Source: Bacteroidaceae bacterium (lineage in GTDB: Bacteria > Bacteroidota > Bacteroidia > Bacteroidales > Bacteroidaceae). Taken from it: a stretch of DNA of 64,000 bases. The stretch is taken from contig JAFUWG010000001.1 in NCBI GenBank assembly GCA_017483605.1, positions 1-64,000 of the forward strand. The letters run 5' to 3'. The stretch's first letter is position 1, and the number at the start of each line of letters is the position of its first letter. Both the position numbers and the translations under genes were made by a program. The notes under the pieces are model-generated. The model was not told where the DNA came from. It saw nothing but the letters and a program-made list of their open reading frames with translations, and did no database searches. Below are positions 38,325 through 46,023 of this stretch, piece by piece.

Positions 38325-38525
38325 TCCACTTCTACGGAAGAGGTGGACAGTTTGACGTTGCAAAGGTAGATATTTCTTTTATAATGGCAAAAGAAAAAAA
38401 GGAAAATGAAATGCTTTCTCTTAAAAATTGTTTCCTTAGTTGTGCTCTTGAGAAGAATCTAACATCTGCAAATGGCAGATTTGAACGGTTTGAAAGAAAC
38501 TGTCCACCTCTTCCGTAGAAGTGGA
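38325..38525. promoter_or_regulatory. Invertible promoter segment (OFF orientation)
   Basis: Perfect 29-bp inverted repeats at 38325-38353 and 38497-38525 (beginning TCCACTTCTACGGAAGAGG) bound a 143-bp interior. The interior has one consensus promoter, on the minus strand, reading toward the recombinase gene and away from the polysaccharide operon. No TAnnTTTG is seen on the plus strand between here and the upxY-like start. After inversion the minus-7 element would lie near 38482-38489, about 80 nt before that start. This matches the phase-variable capsule promoters known in Bacteroides. Confidence 0.88.
38361..38391 (-). promoter_or_regulatory. Promoter inside the invertible segment
   Basis: On the minus strand TTTG (38388-38391), exactly 19 nt, then TACCTTTG (38361-38368). 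It is one of the best promoter matches in the window. In this orientation the transcript would meet the hairpin of the left recombination site (38319-38353) at once, followed by TTTTTGTTTC. Confidence 0.85.
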
Positions 38526-38567
38526 TGCTTTCATGGCAAAAATGTGATGAAAGCAGCGTGAAATAGC

Positions 38568-39176
38568 ATGGCAGATATTCCTGAAAATAGTGCTTTCCAC
38601 GAGACGACTGGCACCCCTTTGCGCCAATCGCTCGGCGGAGCCGTACCAGACCGCAAGTGGTTGGTGGCAATTGTCAAGAGGAATTATGAGGAAATCTGCC
38701 GGAAACGATTACAGGAAAAAGGTTATGATGCATACGTGGCGAGTCAGAAGACGACTCATGTCTATCCCAATCGCCATCGTCGTGAAGTGACACACCTCGT
38801 CATTGCTGGCGTTGTGTTCATCCGCCTCAATGAGACGGAACGGCTGCAAGTGCTGAAAGAAAATCCAACCATCCAGTATTTTCTCACCAACAAGGCGAGT
38901 CAGCCCAACATCTTCGGCAGACATCCCTTTGCCGTGATACCAGACCACCAGATGGAGCGACTTCAGTTCATGCTCTACCATGCCGAAGCCCCTGTCAACT
39001 TCACAGCCGAGCCCCTGCATCTGGGCGACCGTATCCGTGTGGCACGAGGGCAACTGGCGGGTCTTGAAGGCAGTGTGACACGTCATGGCAATGCCACCTA
39101 TCTGGTCGTCACGCTTGACATCCTTGGCTCAGCCATGGTCAATATCGCCACAGAGGACTTAGAAAAAATCGCATAA
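38568..39176 (+). CDS. UpxY-like NusG-family antiterminator
   Basis: The 202-residue protein has a NusG N-terminal (NGN) domain (about 28-140; KWLVAIVKRNYEEICRKRL, YDAYVASQ, VVFIRLNE) and a KOW domain (about 150-185; LGDRIRVARGQLAGLEGSV). Bacteroides UpxY proteins, encoded first in capsule operons, bind the elongating polymerase and let it read through the long leader and operon. As the first gene after the invertible promoter this one should do the same here. The N-terminal 25 residues are extra and unclear. The start lacks a Shine-Dalgarno sequence. Confidence 0.9.
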   Translation: MADIPENSAFHETTGTPLRQSLGGAVPDRKWLVAIVKRNYEEICRKRLQEKGYDAYVASQKTTHVYPNRHRREVTHLVIAGVVFIRLNETERLQVLKENPTIQYFLTNKASQPNIFGRHPFAVIPDHQMERLQFMLYHAEAPVNFTAEPLHLGDRIRVARGQLAGLEGSVTRHGNATYLVVTLDILGSAMVNIATEDLEKIA

Positions 39177-39243
39177 CGAACATTCCGCATGGCTTCTCTC
39201 CCTTAGTAGGAGAGATGTCCGCAAGGACAGAAAGGGTCTTGAT

Positions 39244-39663
39244 TTGAATAAGAGTTGGTACATCGCTGTTGTCAATCGCAACACAGAAAAAGCCTGTCGT
39301 GAGAAACTGCAAAAACTCGGCTACGAGTCATACGTGGCATCGCGGACAGAATTGCACGATTGGAAATGCGGCAAAAGCAAAGATGTAGAGACTGTGGTCA
39401 TTCCCGCAGTCCTCTTCATCCATGCCACCGAGGAGGAACGTCGATTCATCGTCAACTTCCCCTTCATCCACCGTTTCCTCACCAACAAGTCGCAATCCCG
39501 CAGTCGCGTTGGCACCTCCAACCATCCCTTTGCCACCCTCTCCGACATCGAGATGGCGAACCTCCAACGCTCCCTTGCCACCACCGACCTCTCCTACATG
39601 CAGGAACTCCCACCCACCATGCTCCCCCTCCATCTTTCCCAGATGACCCGCATTGGTGCCTAA
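39244..39663 (+). CDS. NGN-only NusG paralogue (no KOW domain)
   Basis: The 139-residue protein is paralogous to the upxY-like product (SWYIAVVNRNTEKACREKL, GYESYVASR, FIHRFLTNKSQSRSRVG). It stops at PLHLSQMTRIGA, exactly where the KOW domain of the neighbour begins (PLHLGDRIRVARG). The start is TTG; no in-frame ATG precedes it. It may be an NGN-only regulator that competes with other UpxY proteins, taking the place of UpxZ, or a decaying pseudogene. The intact frame over the NGN core favours a protein, with limited certainty. Confidence 0.6.
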   Translation: MNKSWYIAVVNRNTEKACREKLQKLGYESYVASRTELHDWKCGKSKDVETVVIPAVLFIHATEEERRFIVNFPFIHRFLTNKSQSRSRVGTSNHPFATLSDIEMANLQRSLATTDLSYMQELPPTMLPLHLSQMTRIGA

Positions 39664-39770
39664 CCCCTCCTCCCTCGCTTCCTTTCCTCGCCCCCCTCAT
39701 CCACCGCTCACCACCACATCTTCTCGCTCCCCTTCACCACCATGTTTTCTTGCCCTACAGCATCAATTTA

Positions 39771-39862
39771 TTTAGCGTTGGGACACAATTCAATTTAGCG
39801 TTGGGACACAATTCAATTTAGCATTGGGACAAAAAGCAATTTAGCGTTGGGACAAAAATATG
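39771..39862. repeat. Four 23-bp tandem repeats
   Basis: Units start at 39771, 39794, 39817 and 39840 with the core TTTAGCGTTGGGACA; unit 3 has GCATT for GCGTT. An inverted half-copy (AACGCTAAATT) follows near 39867. The even period of about two helical turns is iteron-like and suggests repeated protein binding. Confidence 0.85.
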
Positions 39863-40028
39863 TAATAACGCTAAATTGGGATTTATATCAAAGCCAAATT
39901 CTTTTTTATATAAAGGCTAAAACATTCTTTGTTAAAATGCTAAAGAAGTCAAAGATGATGGGCGTCTTGTTGTTGAGGCAAATAGCCTCAGTTGTTAGAA
40001 GTATTGCAATTGTCACATCCCTTTCATA

Positions 40029-40226
40029 CTCTCCCCTAAACAGGGGAGTTGGAGGGGTCTTTACATCGGGTGCGGTGGTCACATCTCTCATCTTCGGTTC
40101 AATAGTGTGACCACCAATCCCGCTCCTTCATAAAGCAATGTTTTTTTATTATCCAACAATAGATATTTCTTCGTCTATTCATAGCGTTTTATCCCCTCTC
40201 CCCTAAACAGGGGAGTTGGAGGGGCC
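40029..40226. repeat. Direct-repeat pair of CCCCTAAACAGGGG hairpins
   Basis: CTCCCCTAAACAGGGGAGTT and the following GGAGGGG occur at about 40029-40057 and again at 40198-40225, 169 bp apart. Each can fold as a short GC hairpin. Similar words are dispersed in many Bacteroidota genomes, so this may be a common repeat, not a locus-specific signal. Confidence 0.65.
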
Positions 40227-40334
40227 TTTAAATAGGGCCAACGATACTGCATCTTTTCTTATGCAACTATTTTTCCCTAAGGTGCAAGTCTGCGGCTTTT
40301 TTATTTTATTTATCAAATAGAGAATTATAGCAGG

Positions 40335-41447
40335 ATGAACAGAGATATCATAACTGTAACATCGCCGCTGCTGCCCAGTCTGGAAGATTTCAACGAATAT
40401 CTCCGTAAGATATGGGACAGCAAGTGGATTACCAACAACGGATGTTTTCACCAGCAGTTGGAGGCCGCCTTGGCTGAATATCTGAAAGTTCCATACGTCA
40501 GTCTTTTCACCAACGGAACCCTTCCGCTGATTACGGCACTGCAGGCACTGCGTATTTCGGGTGAAGTGATTACCACTCCTTATTCGTTTGTTGCGACCAC
40601 CCATGCCCTGTGGTGGAACGGCATCAAACCGGTCTTCGTAGATATAGACTGGAAGACCGGATGTATTGACCCAAATAAGATCGAGGCAGCCATCACCCCG
40701 AAGTCTACAGCCATCATGCCTGTGCATGTCTATGGGAAGCCCTGCGATGTGGATGCCATACAGACGATAGCAGACAAATATGGGCTGAAGGTTATCTATG
40801 ATGCCGCCCATGCCTTTGGTGTGGAGGTGAATGGCAAGAGCATCCTGAATGCGGGAGACATGTCCACGCTGTCATTCCATGCCACCAAGGTGTACAATAC
40901 GATAGAGGGCGGTGCGATGGTGATGCACGACGAGAAGACGAAGAAACGCATTGACTATCTGAAAAACTTTGGTTTCGCAGGAGAGACGGAAGTGGTCGCT
41001 CCTGGCATTAACTCCAAGATGGACGAGATGCGTTCAGCATACGGCTTGCTGAATTTGAAGCAGGTGGATGCCGCGATCGAAGCACGCCATCAGGTTGCCA
41101 TCAAGTATCGTGAAGCCCTGAGAGATGTTGAAGGCATCGAGTTTTGGGATGACCTCCCCGGAGTGAAGCACAATTATAGTTATTTCCCTATTTTCGTACA
41201 TGCAGAGCAGTACGGCATGACTCGTGATGAACTCTACTTCAAGATGCGTGAACAGGAAGTCCTCGGGCGTCGCTACTTCTATCCGCTCATTAGCGACTTC
41301 ACTACCTATAGAGGCTTGTCGAGTGCGACAAGAGAGAACCTGCCGGTGGCGACGAAGATGGCGGAAGAAGTGATTTGCCTGCCGATGCATCATGCATTGT
41401 CAGAAGAAGATGTTACACGAATCATAAACTGCATCATCAGAAAATGA
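40335..41447 (+). CDS. DegT/DnrJ/EryC1 sugar aminotransferase
   Basis: The 370-residue protein is a PLP enzyme of the DegT family that aminates nucleotide-linked keto sugars. VSLFTNGTLPLITALQAL, TTPYSFVATTHA, the D-AHAFGV motif (YDAAHAFGV) and the PLP Lys K185 in SFHATKVYNTIEGGAM are clear. The STLSFHATKVYNT form is like VioA/FdtB-type transaminases acting on dTDP-4-keto-6-deoxyglucose, but the substrate is uncertain and no rmlA/rmlB lies here. It is the first biosynthetic gene; its stop overlaps the next start (ATGA). Confidence 0.88.
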   Translation: MNRDIITVTSPLLPSLEDFNEYLRKIWDSKWITNNGCFHQQLEAALAEYLKVPYVSLFTNGTLPLITALQALRISGEVITTPYSFVATTHALWWNGIKPVFVDIDWKTGCIDPNKIEAAITPKSTAIMPVHVYGKPCDVDAIQTIADKYGLKVIYDAAHAFGVEVNGKSILNAGDMSTLSFHATKVYNTIEGGAMVMHDEKTKKRIDYLKNFGFAGETEVVAPGINSKMDEMRSAYGLLNLKQVDAAIEARHQVAIKYREALRDVEGIEFWDDLPGVKHNYSYFPIFVHAEQYGMTRDELYFKMREQEVLGRRYFYPLISDFTTYRGLSSATRENLPVATKMAEEVICLPMHHALSEEDVTRIINCIIRK

Positions 41448-42649
41448 AACAGAAGAGACTGATGCTTCTTGGAGGCATAAGATATCTGCTTCCTGTCATC
41501 ATGGCGGCTCATGAACAGGGTTATTACGTCATTACTGCGGACTATGTCCCTGACAATATTGCCCACAAATATAGCGATGAATATGTGAATGTCAGCATCG
41601 TGGACAAAGAGGCGGTCCTGAAGGTTGCACGAGAAAAAGAAATAGATGGCATCATGTCATTCGGCGTTGATCCCGGAGTGGTTGCTGCTTCCTATGTTCA
41701 GAATCAGATGGGACTGCCGTCCTTTGGTCCTTTTGAATCCGTGGAGATTCTGCAGAACAAGGACAAATTCCGTCAGTTCCTTGCAGAGCATGGTTTCAAC
41801 GTTCCTTTGGCAAAAGGTTTTGGCAGCATTGAGGCAGCCATGGCAGAACGTTACTGGTATCCTTGGCCTGTCATTGTAAAGCCAACGGATTCCGCAGGCA
41901 GCAAAGGTGTCACCCGCGTAGATTCAGTGGAAAATCTTCGCCCCGCATTGGAATATGCGATGGAACATTCTATTTCTGGGCACATTATTGTAGAGGAGTT
42001 CATAGAAAAGGCGGGGTGTTCTTCGGATACTGACAGCATGTCTATTGATGGTCAATTGGCATTCATCAGTTTCAATGCCCAGCGTTTCGATGCGAATGCA
42101 GCCAACCCATATACACCATCTGCCTATTCATGGCCATCGACTTTCACTAAAGAGCAGGAAGAATACCTGGCATCAGAGATACAACGCCTCATCACATTGT
42201 TGGGATTGAAAACAGTCGTTTACAACATTGAGGTGCGTGTCGGCACAAATGGCAAACCCTACATTATGGAATTAACCCCACGGGGTGGGGGAAACCGACT
42301 TTGCGAGATGCTCCGTTACGCGACTGGAGTTGATATGATAACAGCCATTACCCGTGCAATGGTGGGCGATTCTATTGATGGAATCGAACAAAAGCCGTAT
42401 AATGGTCATTGGGCAGAGATTATTCTCCATGCGGACAGGGATGGCTTTTTTGACCATCTTGAAATCAGCAAAGCACTTCCTGCCGAGATTGTTGAGGAAG
42501 ACCTGTGGGTCAAGAAGGGCGACCATGTGGATTCATTTGAGGGCGCTAATAATGCTATTGGTACATTAGTCCTCCGATTTGAAACGCCGGCGGAACTTGA
42601 GCGGGCAATCACCAATCAAACAGAATGGCTGAAAATCGTTGTGAATTGA
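41444..42649 (+). CDS. ATP-grasp ligase (carbamoyl-phosphate synthase-like)
   Basis: The 401-residue protein has a Rossmann-like N domain (KRLMLLGGIRYLLPVIMAA) and an ATP-grasp core with VIVKPTDSAGSKGV, IIVEEFIEK and IMELTPRGGGNRLCE. ATP-grasp enzymes of this kind join a carboxylate to an amine. Next to a sugar aminotransferase it may attach an amino acid or other acid to the amino sugar; this is an inference. The ATG overlaps the stop of the aminotransferase gene, so the two are coupled. A longer in-frame start inside the upstream gene is rejected. Confidence 0.85.
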   Translation: MKQKRLMLLGGIRYLLPVIMAAHEQGYYVITADYVPDNIAHKYSDEYVNVSIVDKEAVLKVAREKEIDGIMSFGVDPGVVAASYVQNQMGLPSFGPFESVEILQNKDKFRQFLAEHGFNVPLAKGFGSIEAAMAERYWYPWPVIVKPTDSAGSKGVTRVDSVENLRPALEYAMEHSISGHIIVEEFIEKAGCSSDTDSMSIDGQLAFISFNAQRFDANAANPYTPSAYSWPSTFTKEQEEYLASEIQRLITLLGLKTVVYNIEVRVGTNGKPYIMELTPRGGGNRLCEMLRYATGVDMITAITRAMVGDSIDGIEQKPYNGHWAEIILHADRDGFFDHLEISKALPAEIVEEDLWVKKGDHVDSFEGANNAIGTLVLRFETPAELERAITNQTEWLKIVVN

Positions 42650-43602
42650 TGGATGCAATCGGTGGATACTTTTCTCTGGAACTCCCTATGCATGAAGAGT
42701 TTCACAAGAATGCAATTAAACTAAATACTGGGAGAATTTGTCTAGAGTACATCTTGCGATGCCGAAAGTACAAGAAGGTCTATATCCCATATTATACTTG
42801 CGAGGTTATCCTTGAACCTTTCAAAAAGTTGGGCATAGAGTACTCTTTCTATCATATCAACATCGATTTTGAAATAGTCGAGGATACATGTCTTAACTCC
42901 CATGAAGCAATCCTGTACACAAACTACTGGGGACTTAATCAGCACAATGTCATTAAATATTCGGAGCGATATGGACGACAACTGATTATAGACAACACTC
43001 AGGCATTTTATGCAAAACCAATAGAAGGGATAGACACATTTTATACTTGTCGTAAGTTCTTTGGTGTTCCAGATGGGGCATATCTCTATACGGATGCCAA
43101 GTTGGGCCTTGAAATAGAGCAAGATGTCTCGTATGAACGGGTGACGCATCTTCTCAAGCGGATAGATCTTGGTGCTGAAGCCGGTTTCATGGATTTCAGA
43201 AAAGCGGACGATGCTCTGGACAATCAGCCGATGCTGCGTATGTCAAGACTGACAGAACGGATGATGCAGGCAATTGATTACGGATTTGTTGCAAGGCGTA
43301 GAAAAGATAATTTTATGCAATTGCATGGATTATTGAAAGATGGGAATCTGCTTCATCTGCAATATGATGAGGAAGCCGTTCCTATGGTATATCCATATCT
43401 GATGGACAAAGAAGGTCTTCGGGAGTCTTTGATTCGAAATAAGATATTTGTGGCAAGATATTGGCCCAATGTTGATGAATGGGCTGGAGGACAAGCGGAA
43501 GAGACAACGTTGGCGAAACAATTGATACCTCTACCCGTTGACCAGCGATATGGAGAAGTGGAAATGGAATGTATAATAAATAAAATAAAGGAATTTGTAT
43601 GA
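42649..43602 (+). CDS. PLP-aminotransferase-like protein, divergent DegT fold
   Basis: The 317-residue protein has the layout of a small DegT-like enzyme: KLNTGRICLEYILR near the N terminus, VYIPYYTCEVILEPFKKLGI, then IIDNTQAFYAKP and YTCRKFFGVPDGAYLY. The Lys in CRKFFG is the PLP candidate. It is shorter than the usual 370 residues and its true reaction is unknown. The ATG overlaps the previous stop (TGATG), which supports this start over an in-frame ATG 8 codons upstream. It is coupled on both sides. Confidence 0.65.
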   Translation: MDAIGGYFSLELPMHEEFHKNAIKLNTGRICLEYILRCRKYKKVYIPYYTCEVILEPFKKLGIEYSFYHINIDFEIVEDTCLNSHEAILYTNYWGLNQHNVIKYSERYGRQLIIDNTQAFYAKPIEGIDTFYTCRKFFGVPDGAYLYTDAKLGLEIEQDVSYERVTHLLKRIDLGAEAGFMDFRKADDALDNQPMLRMSRLTERMMQAIDYGFVARRRKDNFMQLHGLLKDGNLLHLQYDEEAVPMVYPYLMDKEGLRESLIRNKIFVARYWPNVDEWAGGQAEETTLAKQLIPLPVDQRYGEVEMECIINKIKEFV

Positions 43603-44591
43603 AGAAGAGAATTTTGATTTTTGGTGCGACAGGCAATGTTGGCTCATACCTATTTAAATATGCGACAGAATATTTTGATAAAAGCGAATATGAAATCATC
43701 GCATCAGGGCGGAGAAAAACAGATTTCTTCTCAAAGAGGGGATACGAATATTATTCTGTAGATTTAACAAAACAAGAAGAATTAGCCCAGTTACCTTCCG
43801 AAAATGTGTATGCAGTGATGCTGTTAGCTTCAGAAATTCCATCATATATGGCAGATTACGATGCAAAGAAATATCTGGACTCTATCGTTATTGGAGGATA
43901 TAATGTGCTGGAATACTGTAGAAAGAATCATGTTGACAGGTTATTGTATACACAAACCGTTTTTGACATTTCACTTTATCCCCATGAGTTGCTCTCTCCT
44001 GATTTAAAGCCAAACTTTAGTTATACAGGAGATCATGCTATGTATGTGATAGCCAAAAATACAATGCTTGAAATGATGGAGCATTATTGGCAGGAGTATG
44101 GTCTGAAGAAATTTGTATTTAGATTGCCTACTATATACAGTTATAGTCCATATCCATATTATTTCCCCAAAGGAATTAAGACCAAGCGGCCTGTATACAC
44201 AATGATAGAAAAGGCAATGAATAGTGAACCTCTTGAAATTTATGGTGACGGGACTTATGCAAAGGATATGGTTCATGTTTATGATTTTAGTCAGGAATTA
44301 TGTAAAGCTGTAGAAGCCAAGGTTAATGGTGGTATATATAATATCGGGACAGGTGTTCCCGTAACAATAGAGGAACAGATTCATACGATTGTTGAGGTGT
44401 TTTCTCCTAAAAACAAACCGTCTGAAATTATCTATCGTAAAGACAAAACCTGTGGTGGCGGTTTCCTAATGGATATTTCAAATGCTAAAAAGGATTTTGG
44501 ATATGAACCGCAGTACGATTGTCGTGCTCTCTTTGAAGATTACAAGAAAGAAATGGAAATCAAGAGATTTGCAGAACTTCGATTAAAATAA
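43599..44591 (+). CDS. NAD-dependent sugar epimerase/dehydratase
   Basis: The 330-residue extended short-chain dehydrogenase starts with RILIFGATGNVGSYL (the GxxGxxG nucleotide fold). The catalytic Tyr-Lys pair is in MYVIAK. The C-terminal half (DMVHVYDFSQELCKAV, GGIYNIGTG) is typical of nucleotide-sugar epimerases. The exact sugar is unknown. The start overlaps the preceding stop by four bases (ATGA). From here to about 51.8 kb the DNA is visibly AT-richer. Confidence 0.88.
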   Translation: MKKRILIFGATGNVGSYLFKYATEYFDKSEYEIIASGRRKTDFFSKRGYEYYSVDLTKQEELAQLPSENVYAVMLLASEIPSYMADYDAKKYLDSIVIGGYNVLEYCRKNHVDRLLYTQTVFDISLYPHELLSPDLKPNFSYTGDHAMYVIAKNTMLEMMEHYWQEYGLKKFVFRLPTIYSYSPYPYYFPKGIKTKRPVYTMIEKAMNSEPLEIYGDGTYAKDMVHVYDFSQELCKAVEAKVNGGIYNIGTGVPVTIEEQIHTIVEVFSPKNKPSEIIYRKDKTCGGGFLMDISNAKKDFGYEPQYDCRALFEDYKKEMEIKRFAELRLK

Positions 44592-46022
44592 GTGGCCGAT
44601 TCATTAAAACATAAAACCGTAAAGGGAGCCTTTTGGAGTTTTGCGGAGCGTTTTACTGCACAAGGAATCCATTTTTTGGTGATGATTATCATTGCTCGAA
44701 TATTGTCACCCAAAGAATTTGGACTTATAGGCATGCTTGCTATTTTTATGGCAGTGGCCCAGTCGCTAATTGACAGCGGTTTCTCTCAGGCTCTTATTAG
44801 GAAGTTGGATAGGACGGAGGAGGATAAGAACACTGTTTTTTATTTCAATATTGTCGTTAGTTTCATCCTGTACCTTCTGTTTTATTCAATTTCTCCATTG
44901 GTGGCAAATTTTTACAATGAGCCACAATTGACGGCAGTGATGAAAGTTGTCTGTCTTGTTGTTGTTATCGATTCCTTTGCTGTAGTACAGCGTGCATTAT
45001 ATACGATTAAAATAGATTTCAAAACACAGACAAAAACAACGCTCATTGCAGCCATTGCTTCAGGGGCTGTAGGCATTTATTTCGCTTACACAGGTTATGG
45101 GGTATGGGCGTTGGTATATCAGCAACTTGTAAGTTCATGCGTAACTGTAATTTTCTTGTGGGTCTATTCTGGTTGGTATCCCAAACTTATGTATTCCTGG
45201 CATTCGTTCAAGGGACTTTTTGGCTTTGGATCGAAATTAATGATTAGCGGATTGCTTGACACACTATATAGGAATGTATATCAATTGATTATAGGCAAAG
45301 CCTTTTCTGCTGAAAGTTTGGGATATTACACAAACTCCCATAAGTTTTCAGACTTTCCGTCATCAAATTTGACGACGGTTTTACAACGTGTTACATATCC
45401 AGTTTTGTGTACAATGCAGAATGAGGATGAGCGTTTAGCACAGACTTACAGGAAGTTTCTTCGTTTGTCGGCTTTTGTTATATTCCCATTGATGTGTGGC
45501 TTGTCGGCATTGGCTCACCCTCTAATAGATACGGTGTTAGGTGAGAAATGGCATTATGCGGCAGTGTTGTTGGTACCTCTTTGTTTTCAAATGATGTGGT
45601 ATCCAATCCATTCAATTAATCTGAATCTTCTTCAAGTGAAGGGACGTTCAGATTTATTCTTGCGGCTTGAAATAATAAAGAAAGTAATAGGCGTTTCAAT
45701 TCTTTTTGTTAGTTTGCCTTTTGGCTTATTGGCGATGTGTTACGCAGGGATTCTAAGTTCTTTGATGAGTTTGGCAATTAATACCTACTATACGGGAAAA
45801 CTGATAAACGCGGGGTTGCTTGTACAGATGAAAGATATTCTGACATCACTTCTGCTTTCTCTAATGATGTTTGTGATAGTATTTGGCATAAGTTCTATTC
45901 TGAAGGAGAATGTTGTAAAACTATTGGTTGGAATTCCTACAGGAATCATCTTCTTTGTTTCTATGGCATTGATATTTAGGATGAAAGAACTTTATTACAT
46001 TAAAGAATTGATACGAAACTAA
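44592..46022 (+). CDS. wzx: Wzx-type oligosaccharide flippase
   Basis: The 476-residue membrane protein has about 12-14 helices and the MOP-superfamily beginning KGAFWSFAERFTAQGIHFLV followed by IIIARILSPKEFGLIGM. It should move lipid-linked repeat units from the cytoplasmic to the periplasmic face of the inner membrane. The start codon is GTG, directly after the previous stop codon. The matching polymerase candidate lies at 49822-51012. Confidence 0.92.
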   Translation: MADSLKHKTVKGAFWSFAERFTAQGIHFLVMIIIARILSPKEFGLIGMLAIFMAVAQSLIDSGFSQALIRKLDRTEEDKNTVFYFNIVVSFILYLLFYSISPLVANFYNEPQLTAVMKVVCLVVVIDSFAVVQRALYTIKIDFKTQTKTTLIAAIASGAVGIYFAYTGYGVWALVYQQLVSSCVTVIFLWVYSGWYPKLMYSWHSFKGLFGFGSKLMISGLLDTLYRNVYQLIIGKAFSAESLGYYTNSHKFSDFPSSNLTTVLQRVTYPVLCTMQNEDERLAQTYRKFLRLSAFVIFPLMCGLSALAHPLIDTVLGEKWHYAAVLLVPLCFQMMWYPIHSINLNLLQVKGRSDLFLRLEIIKKVIGVSILFVSLPFGLLAMCYAGILSSLMSLAINTYYTGKLINAGLLVQMKDILTSLLLSLMMFVIVFGISSILKENVVKLLVGIPTGIIFFVSMALIFRMKELYYIKELIRN

Positions 46023-46023
46023 T

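Larger units (their letters stand above)
39664..40334. other. Long repeat-rich leader before the polysaccharide genes
   Basis: There is no convincing gene in these 670 bases. They hold four 23-bp tandem repeats, a direct-repeat pair of CCCCTAAACAGGGG hairpins, a hairpin GGTGGTCACA/TGTGACCACC (40074-40115) and a final region with TGCAT-CTTTTCTT-ATGCA. If transcription continues from the upxY-like gene, this is where an antiterminator would be needed. No TAnnTTTG promoter directly serves the next gene. Confidence 0.6.

Noticed and set aside
38325..38525. Insertion sequence or MITE bounded by 29-bp terminal repeats
   Set aside because: No target duplication is evident, and the promoter, adjacent recombinase and UpxY-like gene explain the repeats better.
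39360..39821. Pro/His-rich frame overlapping the NGN-only gene
   Set aside because: It is a shifted frame of a gene with clear NusG homology and runs into the tandem repeats.
39771..39862. CRISPR-like array
   Set aside because: The 23-bp units are directly adjacent with no unique spacers, and no cas gene is near.
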